From Pseudomonadota bacterium (GTDB taxonomy: Bacteria; Pseudomonadota; Gammaproteobacteria; Burkholderiales; Burkholderiaceae_C), in assembly GCA_018242005.1 (NCBI GenBank), contig JAFECU010000275.1, forward strand, positions 1 through 64,000: a DNA stretch of 64,000 nt, given 5' to 3'. The stretch's first letter is position 1. The number at the start of each line of letters is the position of its first letter. Below the pieces are notes generated by a model. It was given only the letters and a program-made list of their open reading frames with translations, ran no database searches and had not been told where the DNA came from. A program made the position numbers and the translations under genes. Positions 45,404 through 54,523 of this stretch are shown here, piece after piece.

Positions 45404-48400
45404 TGCTGGCCTGGCTGATCGACTTTTCGCTGCGCCAGCGCGTGCTGGTGCTGTTGATGGCCTGCGCGCTGGCGCTGGCGGGGGCCTGGGCCTATGTGCA
45501 CCTGCCCATAGACGCGTTTCCCGACATCTCGCCCACCCAGGTCAAGGTGATCCTGAAGGTGTCGGGCATGACGCCAGAGGAGGTGGAGCAACGCGTGTCC
45601 ACCCCGGTGGAGCAGGAGCTGCTGGGCCTGCCGCACAAGACCATCGTGCGCTCTGTGTCCAAGTACGGCATCAGCGATGTGACGGTGGACTTTGCCGAGG
45701 GCACGGACGTGTACTGGGCACGCCAGCAGGTGTCCGAGCGGCTGGCGGGCATCATGCGCGACCTGCCGGCCTCGGCCCAAGGCGGGCTGGCGCCCATCAC
45801 CACGCCGCTCGGCGAGATGTTCATGTTCACCGTGGAGGGCGAGGGTCATTCCCTCGCCGAACGCCGGCACGTGCTCGACTGGGTGATACGCCCGGCCCTG
45901 CGCACCGTGAGCGGCGTGGCCGACGTGAACGCGCTGGGCGGTGCTGTGCGCGGCTATGAGGTGATCCCCGACCCGGCCCGGTTGCGTGCGCGCGGCGTGA
46001 CGCTGGACCAGTTGCGCCAGGCCCTGGAGGCCAACAACCGCAACGACGGCGCGGGCCGGCTGGACCAGGGCGACGAGCACTGGGTGGTGCGCGTGGAGGG
46101 CGGCGTGCGCGGGCTCGACGACCTGCGCTCCATCGTGGTCGAGCCGGCCAGGAGTGGGCAGGCCGCCACCACCGTGGGCGACCTGGTCACGGTGCGCCTG
46201 GGCGAGGCCACGCGCAACGGTGCCGTCAGCCGCGACGGGCGCGGTGAGGCCGTGCAGGGCCTGGTGCTGGGCCTGCGCGGCGTGGATGCGCGCAGCCTGG
46301 TCGAGGCCGTGCAGGCGCGGCTCGACGAGCTGGCGCCGCGCCTGCCCCGGGGCATGAGCACCCAGGTGTTCTACAACCGCGGCGAGCTGGTTGCGCGCGC
46401 CGCCAACACCGTGGTGCGCGCGCTGGTCGAGGCCAGCGTGCTCGTCGTCGTCACGCTGTACCTGTTCCTGGGCGGCGTGCGCGCCGCGCTGGTGGTGGCG
46501 GCGACGCTGCCACTGTCCATGCTGGCCACCTTCCTGCTGATGCGCTACGTGGGCCTGACGGCCAACCTGATGAGCCTGGGCGGCCTGGCGATTGCGCTGG
46601 GCATCCTGGTGGACGCCTCCGTCGTGGTGGTGGAGAACATCGAGACGGCGCTGGCCCGTACGCCAGCGCATGAGCCCGTGGACCGCTTCATGCTCATCCG
46701 CGAGGCCGTCTCGGCCGTCTCCGCGCCCATGCTGGCCGGCGTGTCCATCATCGCCATCGTGTTCCTGCCGCTGCTGACGCTGCAGGGGCTGGAGGGCAAG
46801 CTGTTCGCGCCCGTCGCGCTCACCATCGTGTTGGCCCTTGGTGCTTCCGTACTGATAGCGTTTACCGCAATACCGGCGCTGGCTTCGCTGCTGCTGCATG
46901 CCCATGCTGGCGATGCGCCCTGGCTGATGCGGCGCATCGCCGCGGGCTTCGAGCGCATGCAGCGCTGGAGCCTGACGCACCGAGTCGCCGTGTTCGGCGT
47001 CGCGCTGGCGGCGTTGGCGGCTGCGGTGCTGCTCTACCTGTCGGTGGGCAAGACCTTCATGCCCACCATGGACGAGGGCGACATGATCGTGCAGCTGCAG
47101 AAGGCGCCATCGATCTCGCTGGCCAGTTCGCTGGACCTGGACCAGCGTGTGCAGCAGGCCCTGATGAGGGAGGTGCCCGAAATCCGCTCCATCGTCGCAC
47201 GCACGGGCTCGGACGACCTGGGGCTCGATCCCATGGGCCTGAATGAGACCGACACCTTCCTGGTGCTCAAACCCCGCGCCGAGTGGCGCGGCGGCAAGGA
47301 GGACATCGCCGACGCCATACGCCGCGTGATGGAGGGCTTTCCCGGCCTGATATACGGCTTCACCCAGCCGATCGAGATGCGTGTCTCCGAGATGCTGACC
47401 GGAGTGCGTGGCGACGTGGCCATCAAGATCTTCGGCTCCGACCTCGCGCAGCTGGGCGCCGCAGCTCAGTCCATTGCCACGCGCATGCGTGCCGTGCCGG
47501 GCGCCTCCGAAGTCATCGCGCCCAGCAACAGCGGAGTGCAGTACCTGCAGGTGACGCTCAACCGCGCCGCGCTTGGCCAGTCGGGCATGAGCGGCGACGC
47601 CCTGCAGGCCCAGCTGCGTGCGCTGGTCGAGGGCGAGCGCATAGGCATCGTGCCCGAGGGTGTGGCGCGCACGCCGCTGATCCTGCGCGGGGGCGCCCAG
47701 CTGCGCCATTCGCCCGAAGGGCTGTCCGGCCTGCTCGTGGCCGCGCCCGACGGCACGAGCTGGCCGCTGACCTCGCTGGCCAGCCTCACGCGCCAGGACG
47801 GCCCGGTGCGCATAGACCACGAAGACGGCGCGCGCTTTGCCGTGGTGCAGGTCAGCGTCGATGGCCGCGACCTGGCCGGCTTCGTGCGCGAGGCCCAGGC
47901 GGCCGTGGCCGGCGACGCGAGCCTGAACGGGCTGCGCCTGGTCTGGGGCGGTCAGTTCGAAAACCAGCAGCGCGCCGCCGCTCGCCTGGCGCTGGTGGTG
48001 CCGCTGGCGCTGGTCGCCATCTTCGTGCTGCTGGTGCTGACCTTTCGCTCGCCCCGGCAGGCCGCGCTGGTCATTGCCAACATCCCGTTCGCGCTCGTGG
48101 GTGGCATCGCCGCACTGCGCGTGGCGGGCGAATACCTGTCGGTGCCCGCCTCGGTGGGCTTCATCGCGCTGCTGGGCATCGCGGTGCTCAACGGCGTGGT
48201 GCTCGTGTCGCACTTCAACACCCTGCTCGCAAGCGGCCTGCCGCTGGCCCAGGCCGTGCACCAGGGCGTGCGCGACCGGCTGCGGCCGGTGCTGATGACG
48301 GCCTGCATCACGGCCCTGGGCATGCTGCCGCTGCTGCTGGCCAGCGGGCCGGGCTCGGAGATCCAGCGGCCGCTGGCCGTGGTGGTGGCCGGCGGGCTGA

Positions 48401-48489
48401 TCAGCTCCACGGCGCTGACGCTGTTGCTGCTGCCGCTGTTGTTCGAACGCTTCGGTGCGCCGCGCACGGTGGAGGTGATTGAAAAATGA
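45400..48489 (+). CDS. efflux RND transporter permease (CzcA/CusA-like)
   Basis: A 1,029-residue 12-helix proton-driven pump. The N-terminus FSLRQRVLVLLMACALALAGAWAYVHLPIDAFPDISPTQVKV and the STPVEQELLGLPHKT segment are typical of the heavy-metal efflux (HME) group. In helix 4 the HME signature DFGxxxDGA-x3-VEN is only partly kept: GLAIALGILVDASVVVVENIE has the second Asp (residue 405) but not the first. Metal specificity is therefore uncertain. The gene overlaps czcB-like by 4 nt; its 3' end runs into a dispersed repeat that separates it from the outer-membrane gene. Confidence 0.92.
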   Translation: MMLAWLIDFSLRQRVLVLLMACALALAGAWAYVHLPIDAFPDISPTQVKVILKVSGMTPEEVEQRVSTPVEQELLGLPHKTIVRSVSKYGISDVTVDFAEGTDVYWARQQVSERLAGIMRDLPASAQGGLAPITTPLGEMFMFTVEGEGHSLAERRHVLDWVIRPALRTVSGVADVNALGGAVRGYEVIPDPARLRARGVTLDQLRQALEANNRNDGAGRLDQGDEHWVVRVEGGVRGLDDLRSIVVEPARSGQAATTVGDLVTVRLGEATRNGAVSRDGRGEAVQGLVLGLRGVDARSLVEAVQARLDELAPRLPRGMSTQVFYNRGELVARAANTVVRALVEASVLVVVTLYLFLGGVRAALVVAATLPLSMLATFLLMRYVGLTANLMSLGGLAIALGILVDASVVVVENIETALARTPAHEPVDRFMLIREAVSAVSAPMLAGVSIIAIVFLPLLTLQGLEGKLFAPVALTIVLALGASVLIAFTAIPALASLLLHAHAGDAPWLMRRIAAGFERMQRWSLTHRVAVFGVALAALAAAVLLYLSVGKTFMPTMDEGDMIVQLQKAPSISLASSLDLDQRVQQALMREVPEIRSIVARTGSDDLGLDPMGLNETDTFLVLKPRAEWRGGKEDIADAIRRVMEGFPGLIYGFTQPIEMRVSEMLTGVRGDVAIKIFGSDLAQLGAAAQSIATRMRAVPGASEVIAPSNSGVQYLQVTLNRAALGQSGMSGDALQAQLRALVEGERIGIVPEGVARTPLILRGGAQLRHSPEGLSGLLVAAPDGTSWPLTSLASLTRQDGPVRIDHEDGARFAVVQVSVDGRDLAGFVREAQAAVAGDASLNGLRLVWGGQFENQQRAAARLALVVPLALVAIFVLLVLTFRSPRQAALVIANIPFALVGGIAALRVAGEYLSVPASVGFIALLGIAVLNGVVLVSHFNTLLASGLPLAQAVHQGVRDRLRPVLMTACITALGMLPLLLASGPGSEIQRPLAVVVAGGLISSTALTLLLLPLLFERFGAPRTVEVIEK

Positions 48490-48550
48490 GAGCTGCTAGC
48501 ACCGTATGGATAAGGGCTAAAGGCCTTTTTGAGTCAAATTCCAGGAATAG
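48484..48550 (+). repeat. dispersed AT-richer repeat, copy A
   Basis: Begins over the end of the pump gene and fills the gap to the outer-membrane factor gene. Core: AAAATGAGAGCTGCTAGCAC, then ATGGATAAGGGCTAAAGGCC and a TTTTTGAG tail. Copy B at 63414-63478 shares the AAAATGAGAGCTG start. Lower GC than both flanks. Confidence 0.7.
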
Positions 48551-48554
48551 ATCC

Positions 48555-49799
48555 ATGAAGCCGCTACTGCTCGCGTGCTGCGCGGCCCTGCTGCCGGCCG
48601 GCCCGGCGCGGGCGCAGCCCTATCTGCCGCCGGAGGCTGTCGTGCGCGAGGCCGTGCAGCAGTCCCCCGAGGTGCAGGCCGCCGACGCGGCCCGGCGAGG
48701 CGCCCAGGCCCGGGCCGACGGCCTGCGCGTCGGCACGCACGAAACCGTGGTGCGCGCCATAGGCCAGCGCCGCTGGGTGCGCGATGGCGTGCATGAACGC
48801 TTTGTCGAGGGCCAGATCGCCGTCGAACGGCCGCTGCGCCTGTGGGGCAAGGCCGAGGCCGATGCGCAGCTTGCCGATGCCACCGGCGCCACGGGCCGCG
48901 TGGCCGCGCAGGACGCCCGGCATGAGGCCGCGCGGCGTCTGCTGACCCTGTGGTTTGCCGCGCTGCGCGCCGGGCAGGTGCGGCAGGCCGCGCAGGACAA
49001 CGCGGCCGCCGCCGCCGAGCTGGCCCGCATCACCGAGCGCCGCGTGCGCGCCGGCGACGCGGCACGGCTAGACGCCGAACTGGCCCAGGCCGAGCAGGCA
49101 CGCATGCAGGCGGCGCTGGCGGCGGCGCGTGCCAACGAGCAGGCCGCCCTGGCCGATCTGCGTGCGCGCTTTCCGGGCCTGGGCGATTCCGCCGAGCTGC
49201 CCGCCGACCTGGCAGCCCCCCTGCCCGAGTCGCCAACGCAGCCGCCCGGGCAACTGCGCAGCCACTACATAGAGCACAGCCACGAGCTCCTGCTGGCCAG
49301 GGCCGACGAGGACCTGGCGCTGCGCCTGGCGCGCCGCACGGACCTGGAGCGCCGGCCCGACCCCACGGTGGGCGTGTTCGCCTCCAGCGAGCGCGGCGGC
49401 GCAGAGCGCCTTGCCGGCGTCAGTCTGTCCGTGCCGCTGGGCTCCACCTACCGGCAGGCCCAGGCCCAGGCCGCGGCGGCCGATGCCGACGCCGCCCTGT
49501 CGCGGCGACTGGCCGCCGAGCGGCGCCTGGGGGCGGACTTCGACGTGCTCTGGAGCCAGTTGGAGGGGCGGCGCGCCGCCGCCCAGGCCCAGGCCGCCGC
49601 CGCTGCGCTTCAGCGCAGCACGGCAGAGCGCGCGCTACGCGCCTACCGCGCCGGCGAATCGGGCCTGGCAGAGCTGCTTGCCGTGCGCCGCAGCCTGGCC
49701 GACGCATTGTTGGCCGAGCGCCTGGCGCGCAGCGAGGCGCTCGAGAGCGACAGCCGGCTGCGGCTCGACCTGCACCGGCTGTGGGATTTCGACGAGTGA
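48555..49799 (+). CDS. outer-membrane efflux protein (TolC/CzcC family)
   Basis: A 414-residue outer-membrane factor completing the RND system. The signal peptide MKPLLLACCAALLPAGPARAQ is cleaved after ARA. The rest is mostly alpha-helical with high Ala/Arg/Glu content and two repeats typical of OEP domains (EAVQQSPEVQAADAARRGAQARADGL in the first and RADEDLALRLARRTDLERRPDPTVGVFAS in the second). The ATG at 48555 gives the normal signal peptide; sequence before it is the dispersed repeat. It is the third gene of the operon. Confidence 0.88.
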   Translation: MKPLLLACCAALLPAGPARAQPYLPPEAVVREAVQQSPEVQAADAARRGAQARADGLRVGTHETVVRAIGQRRWVRDGVHERFVEGQIAVERPLRLWGKAEADAQLADATGATGRVAAQDARHEAARRLLTLWFAALRAGQVRQAAQDNAAAAAELARITERRVRAGDAARLDAELAQAEQARMQAALAAARANEQAALADLRARFPGLGDSAELPADLAAPLPESPTQPPGQLRSHYIEHSHELLLARADEDLALRLARRTDLERRPDPTVGVFASSERGGAERLAGVSLSVPLGSTYRQAQAQAAAADADAALSRRLAAERRLGADFDVLWSQLEGRRAAAQAQAAAAALQRSTAERALRAYRAGESGLAELLAVRRSLADALLAERLARSEALESDSRLRLDLHRLWDFDE

Positions 49800-49805
49800 A
49801 GCGGC

Positions 49806-49945
49806 GCGCCGCCCATTGCGCATGAAGCTGGCGCTACCCGCGCCGCAGGCGCCTGCAAGGGCCGCCCCGCAATCCCGGCGGCGTCCGCCTTCGCAGGCCA
49901 AGCCTGGGAGAAGGGGCGCGCCGCCGCTCAGGCGTGCCGGTGCTG
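49806..49945 (-). repeat. GC-rich intergenic repeat, copy 2
   Basis: Read on the minus strand it has CCTGAGCGGC, GGGGCGGCCCTTGC and CGCCAGCTTCATGCG in the same order as copy 1 at 8566-8700. It lies between convergent genes (outer-membrane factor and accD). No T-run terminator is visible. Confidence 0.6.
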
Positions 49946-49952
49946 CTTGACC

Positions 49953-50825
49953 TCAGGCGACCGCGTCCGCCGGCAGGCGCTGCAGCATCGACAGGCATTG
50001 CGCCACGGTCTGGCGCAGCTCGCGGCGGTCGCAGATGAAGTCCACGGCGCCCTTGGTCTGCAGGAACTCGGCGCGCTGGAAGCCCTCGGGCAGGGTCACG
50101 CGCACGGTGGACTCGATCACGCGCGGGCCGGCAAAGCCGATCAGGGCCTTGGGCTCGGCGATCACGATGTCGCCCACGAAGGCAAAGCCCGCCGACACAC
50201 CGCCCATGGTCGGGTCGGTCAGCACGCTGATGTAGGGCAGGCCCTTCTTGGCCAGGCGCGTGAGCGCGGCGTTGGTCTTGGCCATCTGCATGAGCGACAG
50301 CAGGCCCTCCTGCATGCGCGCGCCGCCGGTGGCGGTGAAGCAAATGAAAGGCACCTTCTGCTCGATGGCGGTCTCCACGCCGCGCACGAAGCGCTCGCCC
50401 ACGACCGAGCCCATGGAGCCGCCCATGAAGTCGAATTCGAAGCAGGCGGCGACGATGTTGATGCTCTTGACGGCGCCCCCCATGACCACCAGGGCGTCGG
50501 TCTCGCCGGTGTTCTCCAGCGCCTCCTTGAGGCGCTCGGGGTATTTGCGGCTGTCCTTGAACTTGAGGGCATCGACGGGCAGCACCTCCTGGCCGATCTC
50601 GTAGCGCCCCTCGTTGTCCAGGAATGCGTGGAGGCGCGCGCGTTCGCCAATGCGGTGGCGGTGGCCGCATTTGGGGCAGACGTTCTGGTTGTGCTCCAGG
50701 TCGGTTTTGTACAGCACGTCGTCGCAGCTGGGGCATTTGACCCACAGGCCCTCGGGCATCTGGCGACGCTCGGTCGGGTTGGTCTGCTGGATCTTGGAGG
50801 GCAGGAGTTTTTCAAGCCAGGACAT
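49953..50825 (-). CDS. accD: acetyl-CoA carboxylase carboxyltransferase subunit beta
   Basis: A 290-residue subunit that, with AccA, transfers CO2 from biotin to acetyl-CoA to make malonyl-CoA for fatty-acid synthesis. The N-terminal C4 zinc finger is [24 protein letters not shown]. The crotonase-type core has [40 protein letters not shown]. It lies downstream of trpA in the order conserved in betaproteobacteria, with a 32-nt gap. Confidence 0.97.
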   Translation of the reverse strand: MSWLEKLLPSKIQQTNPTERRQMPEGLWVKCPSCDDVLYKTDLEHNQNVCPKCGHRHRIGERARLHAFLDNEGRYEIGQEVLPVDALKFKDSRKYPERLKEALENTGETDALVVMGGAVKSINIVAACFEFDFMGGSMGSVVGERFVRGVETAIEQKVPFICFTATGGARMQEGLLSLMQMAKTNAALTRLAKKGLPYISVLTDPTMGGVSAGFAFVGDIVIAEPKALIGFAGPRVIESTVRVTLPEGFQRAEFLQTKGAVDFICDRRELRQTVAQCLSMLQRLPADAVA

Positions 50826-50857
50826 GGCGGTTCCAGTATCTGTTGTGCGTTGACGAA

Positions 50858-51667
50858 TTATGTGTCCAGGGCCTTGCGCACCTGGCGCAGGAAGTCCACC
50901 GTGACGGCAACCACCTTCTCGTGCGGCTGATCCTCTATGAGGCCGATGATGCGGCTGCCGATGACCACGGCGTCGGCCACGCGGCCTATGGCCTGGGCCG
51001 TGGCCGCGTCGCGGATGCCGAAGCCCACGCCGACGGGGATCTTCACATGCTCGCGTATGCGCGGCAGCATGGCCTCGACGGCGGCGGTATCGAGCGCGCC
51101 CGAGCCCGTCACGCCCTTGAGCGAGACGTAGTAGACGTAGCCGCTGGCTACGCGCGCCACCTGCTGCATGCGCTCGGGTGTGGAGGTGGGCGCCAGCAGG
51201 AAGATCAGGTCAACGCCATGCGTGCGCAGCTCAAGGGCGAACTGCTCGCATTCCTCGGGCGGGTAGTCCACGATGAGCACGCCATCGACACCGGCCTCGC
51301 CCGCATCGCGCGCAAAGCTGCCGGCGCCGTGGCGCTGCTCGTAGCGCTCGACGGGGTTGGCATAGCCCATGAGCACCACGGGCGTGGTCTGGTTGCGCTG
51401 GCGGAAGGCGCGCACCATGTCCAGCACCTGGACCATGCCAATGCCCAGGGACAGGGCCTTCTCGCCCGCCTTCTGGATCACCGGGCCGTCGGCCATGGGG
51501 TCGGAGAAGGGCACGCCCAGCTCGATGATGTCGGCGCCGGCCTCGACCATGCCGTGCATGAGCGCGGGCGTGATGTCGGCGAACGGGAAGCCCGCCGTCA
51601 CATAGGGGATGAGGGCCTTGCGGCCCTTGGCCTGCAGCCCGGCGAAGGTGTCCTGGATGCGGCTCAT
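50858..51667 (-). CDS. trpA: tryptophan synthase subunit alpha
   Basis: A 269-residue TIM barrel that cleaves indole-3-glycerol phosphate to indole. The catalytic Glu is in [21 protein letters not shown] and the catalytic Asp in [14 protein letters not shown] phosphate loop GFGIRD is near the C-terminus. The start at 51667 ([28 protein letters not shown]) is the normal one and overlaps the trpB stop in ATGA. Confidence 0.97.
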   Translation of the reverse strand: MSRIQDTFAGLQAKGRKALIPYVTAGFPFADITPALMHGMVEAGADIIELGVPFSDPMADGPVIQKAGEKALSLGIGMVQVLDMVRAFRQRNQTTPVVLMGYANPVERYEQRHGAGSFARDAGEAGVDGVLIVDYPPEECEQFALELRTHGVDLIFLLAPTSTPERMQQVARVASGYVYYVSLKGVTGSGALDTAAVEAMLPRIREHVKIPVGVGFGIRDAATAQAIGRVADAVVIGSRIIGLIEDQPHEKVVAVTVDFLRQVRKALDT

Positions 51668-52932
51668 GCGGCAGGCCCTCCCTTGACGGTGTGGCCGCGC
51701 ATGCTCGGGCGGTCGTAGAAGTCCGTGCCCGACAGGTCGGCCACGGTGCCAATGTCCTTGTCGCCGCGGCCGGAGAGGTTCACGAGGATCGATTGCTGGG
51801 GCGTCATGGTCTTGGCGAGCTTGAGCGCGTAGGCCACGGCGTGGCTGGATTCGAGTGCAGGGATGATGCCCTCGGTGCGGCACAGGTAGTGAAAGGCGGC
51901 TAGCGCCTCGGCGTCGGTGATGCCCACGTATTCGGCGCGGCCGATCTGCTGCAGCCAGGCATGTTCGGGGCCCACGCCGGGGTAGTCCAGGCCGGCGCTG
52001 ATGCTGTGCGTCTCGGTGATCTGGCCGTTCTCGTCCTGCAATATGTAGGTGCGGTTGCCGTGCAGCACGCCGCTCGAGCCGCGCTGCAGGCTGGCCGAAT
52101 GCTTGCCACTGTCCAGCCCCTCGCCCGCGGCCTCCACGCCGATCAGGCGCGTTGATTCGTGCGGGATGTAGGGGTAGAAGATGCCCATGGCGTTGCTGCC
52201 GCCGCCCACGCAGGCGACCACGGCGTCGGGTTGCTCGGCGGCTAGTTTTTGCTCGGCCAGCATGGCGGGCATCTGCGTGAGGCACTCCTCGCCGATCACG
52301 CTCTGGAAGTCGCGCACCATCATCGGGTAGGGGTGGGGGCCGGCCACGGTGCCGATGATGTAGAAGGTGTTGTCCACGTTGGCCACCCAGTCGCGCATGG
52401 CCTCATTCAGTGCGTCTTTCAGCGTGCGGCTACCCGATTCGACGGGCACCACGGTCGCGCCCAGCAGCTTCATGCGGTAGACGTTGGGGCTCTGGCGCTT
52501 GACGTCCTCGGCGCCCATGTAGACCACGCATTCCAGGCCGTAGCGCGCGCAGATGGTGGCCGTGGCCACGCCATGCTGGCCGGCGCCGGTCTCGGCAATG
52601 ATGCGCGGCTTGCCCATGCGGCGCGCCAGCATGGCCTGGCCGATGACGTTGTTGATCTTGTGCGCGCCCGTGTGGTTGAGATCCTCGCGCTTCAGATAAA
52701 TCTGCGCACCTTTCAATTCGCGGCTGGTGCGTGCGGCGTGATAGACGGGCGAGGGGCGGCCGACGAAATGCGCGAGCTCGTAGCGGAATTCGGCCAGGAA
52801 CTCCGGGTCGTGCTGGTAGCGTGCGTAGGCTTCGCGCAGTTCCTGGATGGCGTGCGTCAGCGTCTCGCTGACGAAGCTGCCGCCGTAGGGGCCGAAATGG
52901 CCGGAGGGGTCGGGTTGGTGGTACTCAAACAT
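51664..52932 (-). CDS. trpB: tryptophan synthase subunit beta
   Basis: A 422-residue PLP enzyme joining indole to serine. The PLP lysine is in HTGAHKINN, the catalytic Glu in AETGAGQHG and the phosphate loop in [10 protein letters not shown]. The start at 52932 ([25 protein letters not shown]) is the standard one. It overlaps trpF by 8 nt and trpA by 4 nt. Confidence 0.97.
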   Translation of the reverse strand: MFEYHQPDPSGHFGPYGGSFVSETLTHAIQELREAYARYQHDPEFLAEFRYELAHFVGRPSPVYHAARTSRELKGAQIYLKREDLNHTGAHKINNVIGQAMLARRMGKPRIIAETGAGQHGVATATICARYGLECVVYMGAEDVKRQSPNVYRMKLLGATVVPVESGSRTLKDALNEAMRDWVANVDNTFYIIGTVAGPHPYPMMVRDFQSVIGEECLTQMPAMLAEQKLAAEQPDAVVACVGGGSNAMGIFYPYIPHESTRLIGVEAAGEGLDSGKHSASLQRGSSGVLHGNRTYILQDENGQITETHSISAGLDYPGVGPEHAWLQQIGRAEYVGITDAEALAAFHYLCRTEGIIPALESSHAVAYALKLAKTMTPQQSILVNLSGRGDKDIGTVADLSGTDFYDRPSMRGHTVKGGPAA

Positions 52933-53647
52933 GGTGTTCTTTGGCAAGTTGCTCGTCGGCTGCGCGCACGGCGGCCACGAAGCGCTGGATCTTGTCGGCG
53001 TCCTTGATGCCTTTGATGGTCTTGCCATCGGGCCCGTCAAGTTCTACGCCGGAGCTGACATCAACCGCCAGCGAGAGGCCTCGCGGGCGCACCTGCACGA
53101 TGCCATCGGTCACGTTTGCAGGCGTCAGTCCACCACTTAAAACGAGGTGAGAGGCTACGCTTGTTGGAAGGAGTGACCAATTGAAAGCCTTGCCGCCACC
53201 GCCATAGCCTTCGACATGGGCGTCGAGCAATATGGCCCGGGCGCGGGAGTGAACATGGGCATATTCTACGAGGTCGAACTCCGGCCCCTCGCCGCCTAGC
53301 GGAATGCGCGCCGCACGCAGGTAGGGAATGCGCCCCTGGTCGCTGGCGGCCCAGCAGTCCTCGGGTGTTTCGTCACCATGAAATTGCACTGTAGCGCCCG
53401 GTACAAAAGCGCTTGAAGCTATCACTTCAGTAGCTGATGCATTCACGAACAGCAGCACCGGCGTGACGAAGGGCGGCAGGCGCCGGGCCAGTTCGGCGGC
53501 GCGCTCGGGCGTGACCGCGCGCGGACTTTTGGCGTAGAGCACGAAGCCGACGGCGTCCGCGCCCGCGGCCACGGCGGCGTCCACGTCCTGCTCGCGCGTC
53601 AGGCCGCAGATCTTGATGCGGGTTCGGATAGGGCAGGAGCTGCTCAT
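52925..53647 (-). CDS. trpF: phosphoribosylanthranilate isomerase
   Basis: A 240-residue TIM barrel catalysing the Amadori rearrangement of phosphoribosylanthranilate in tryptophan synthesis. The general base Cys is in [12 protein letters not shown] and the general acid Asp in [10 protein letters not shown]. The ATG at 53647 overlaps the truA stop (ATGA). Two internal stretches are unusually AT-rich for this genome: 53390-53445, which resembles a dispersed repeat, and about 53130-53190. Both are in frame and keep the fold-critical residues. Confidence 0.95.
   Translation of the reverse strand: MSSSCPIRTRIKICGLTREQDVDAAVAAGADAVGFVLYAKSPRAVTPERAAELARRLPPFVTPVLLFVNASATEVIASSAFVPGATVQFHGDETPEDCWAASDQGRIPYLRAARIPLGGEGPEFDLVEYAHVHSRARAILLDAHVEGYGGGGKAFNWSLLPTSVASHLVLSGGLTPANVTDGIVQVRPRGLSLAVDVSSGVELDGPDGKTIKGIKDADKIQRFVAAVRAADEQLAKEHHV
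53390..53445 (-). repeat. possible in-gene copy D of the dispersed repeat (inside trpF)
   Basis: On the trpF sense strand the stretch GTGATAGCTTCAAGCGCTTT and the following part align without gaps over 49 nt with copy B, with roughly 60 percent identity by hand count, and stay in frame. It encodes a surface-like segment followed by the conserved QFHGDE. Part of the match could be chance. Confidence 0.35.
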
Positions 53648-54468
53648 GGCAGCCAATCATACGCAGCCGTGCGCGTGGGCAGGCCCCACTGCGGGCCGTA
53701 GACGGGGCCCAGGAAGTACAGGCCGTCCGGCGAGAATGTGGGCGCGGCGGCCTCGCGCGAACGCGCATCGCGCACCTCGCGCATCCACTCGGGCGGATAC
53801 AGCCCCTGGCCTATGGCGACCAGGCAGCCCATGATGTTGCGGATCATGTGGTGCAGGAAGGCATTGCCCTCGAACTCGAAGCGCCAGTAGCAGGGCGCGC
53901 AGCCATGGTTGCCGGCCGATTCGCCCGCAGGCGGGGCGCGGCGCGTGATGGTGATGCGCTTGAGCGTCTTGACGGGCGACTTGGCCTGGCAGGCGCTGGC
54001 GCGAAACGAGCTGAAGTCATGCTCGCCGAGCAGGTGCTGCACGGCCGCCTGCATGGCTGGCCCATCGAGTTCATGGAACACCCAGCCCACGCGGCCGGCG
54101 TCCACGCTGGGGCGCACGGGCGACTGCAGCAGCACATAGGCATAGCGGCGCGCCACGGCGCAGGCGCGGGAATGAAACCCGTCGGGGACGGGCTGCGCCC
54201 ATTGCACGGCAATGTCGCGCGGCAGAAAGGTGTTGGTGCCGCGCACCCAGGAGAACGGCGCGCGCTGCAGTCCGGTGTCGAAATGCACGACCTGCATCAG
54301 GCCGTGCACGCCTGCGTCGGTGCGGCCGGCGCAGATGGTGGCCACCTCCTCAGTAGCAAAGCGGCCCAGGGCCGCTTCGAGGTGGTCTTGCACGGTGTTG
54401 CCGCCGGGCTGGCTCTGCCAGCCGCTGTAGGCCTGGCCGTTGTAGCTGACGCCCAGGGCCACCCTCAT
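53644..54468 (-). CDS. truA: tRNA pseudouridine(38-40) synthase
   Basis: A 274-residue synthase making pseudouridine at positions 38-40 of tRNA anticodon arms. The catalytic Asp is in CAGRTDAGVHG near residue 51. The start RVALGVSYNGQAYSGWQSQPGGNTVQDHLE and the later NAFLHHMIRNIMG are typical. It precedes trpF with a 4-nt overlap, a common betaproteobacterial arrangement without functional link to tryptophan. Confidence 0.96.
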   Translation of the reverse strand: MRVALGVSYNGQAYSGWQSQPGGNTVQDHLEAALGRFATEEVATICAGRTDAGVHGLMQVVHFDTGLQRAPFSWVRGTNTFLPRDIAVQWAQPVPDGFHSRACAVARRYAYVLLQSPVRPSVDAGRVGWVFHELDGPAMQAAVQHLLGEHDFSSFRASACQAKSPVKTLKRITITRRAPPAGESAGNHGCAPCYWRFEFEGNAFLHHMIRNIMGCLVAIGQGLYPPEWMREVRDARSREAAAPTFSPDGLYFLGPVYGPQWGLPTRTAAYDWLP

Positions 54469-54523
54469 TGCATGGCCCCGGCGCCAACGCGGCGCGCGCC
54501 GCGCCTACCAGCAGGGAAGAACA

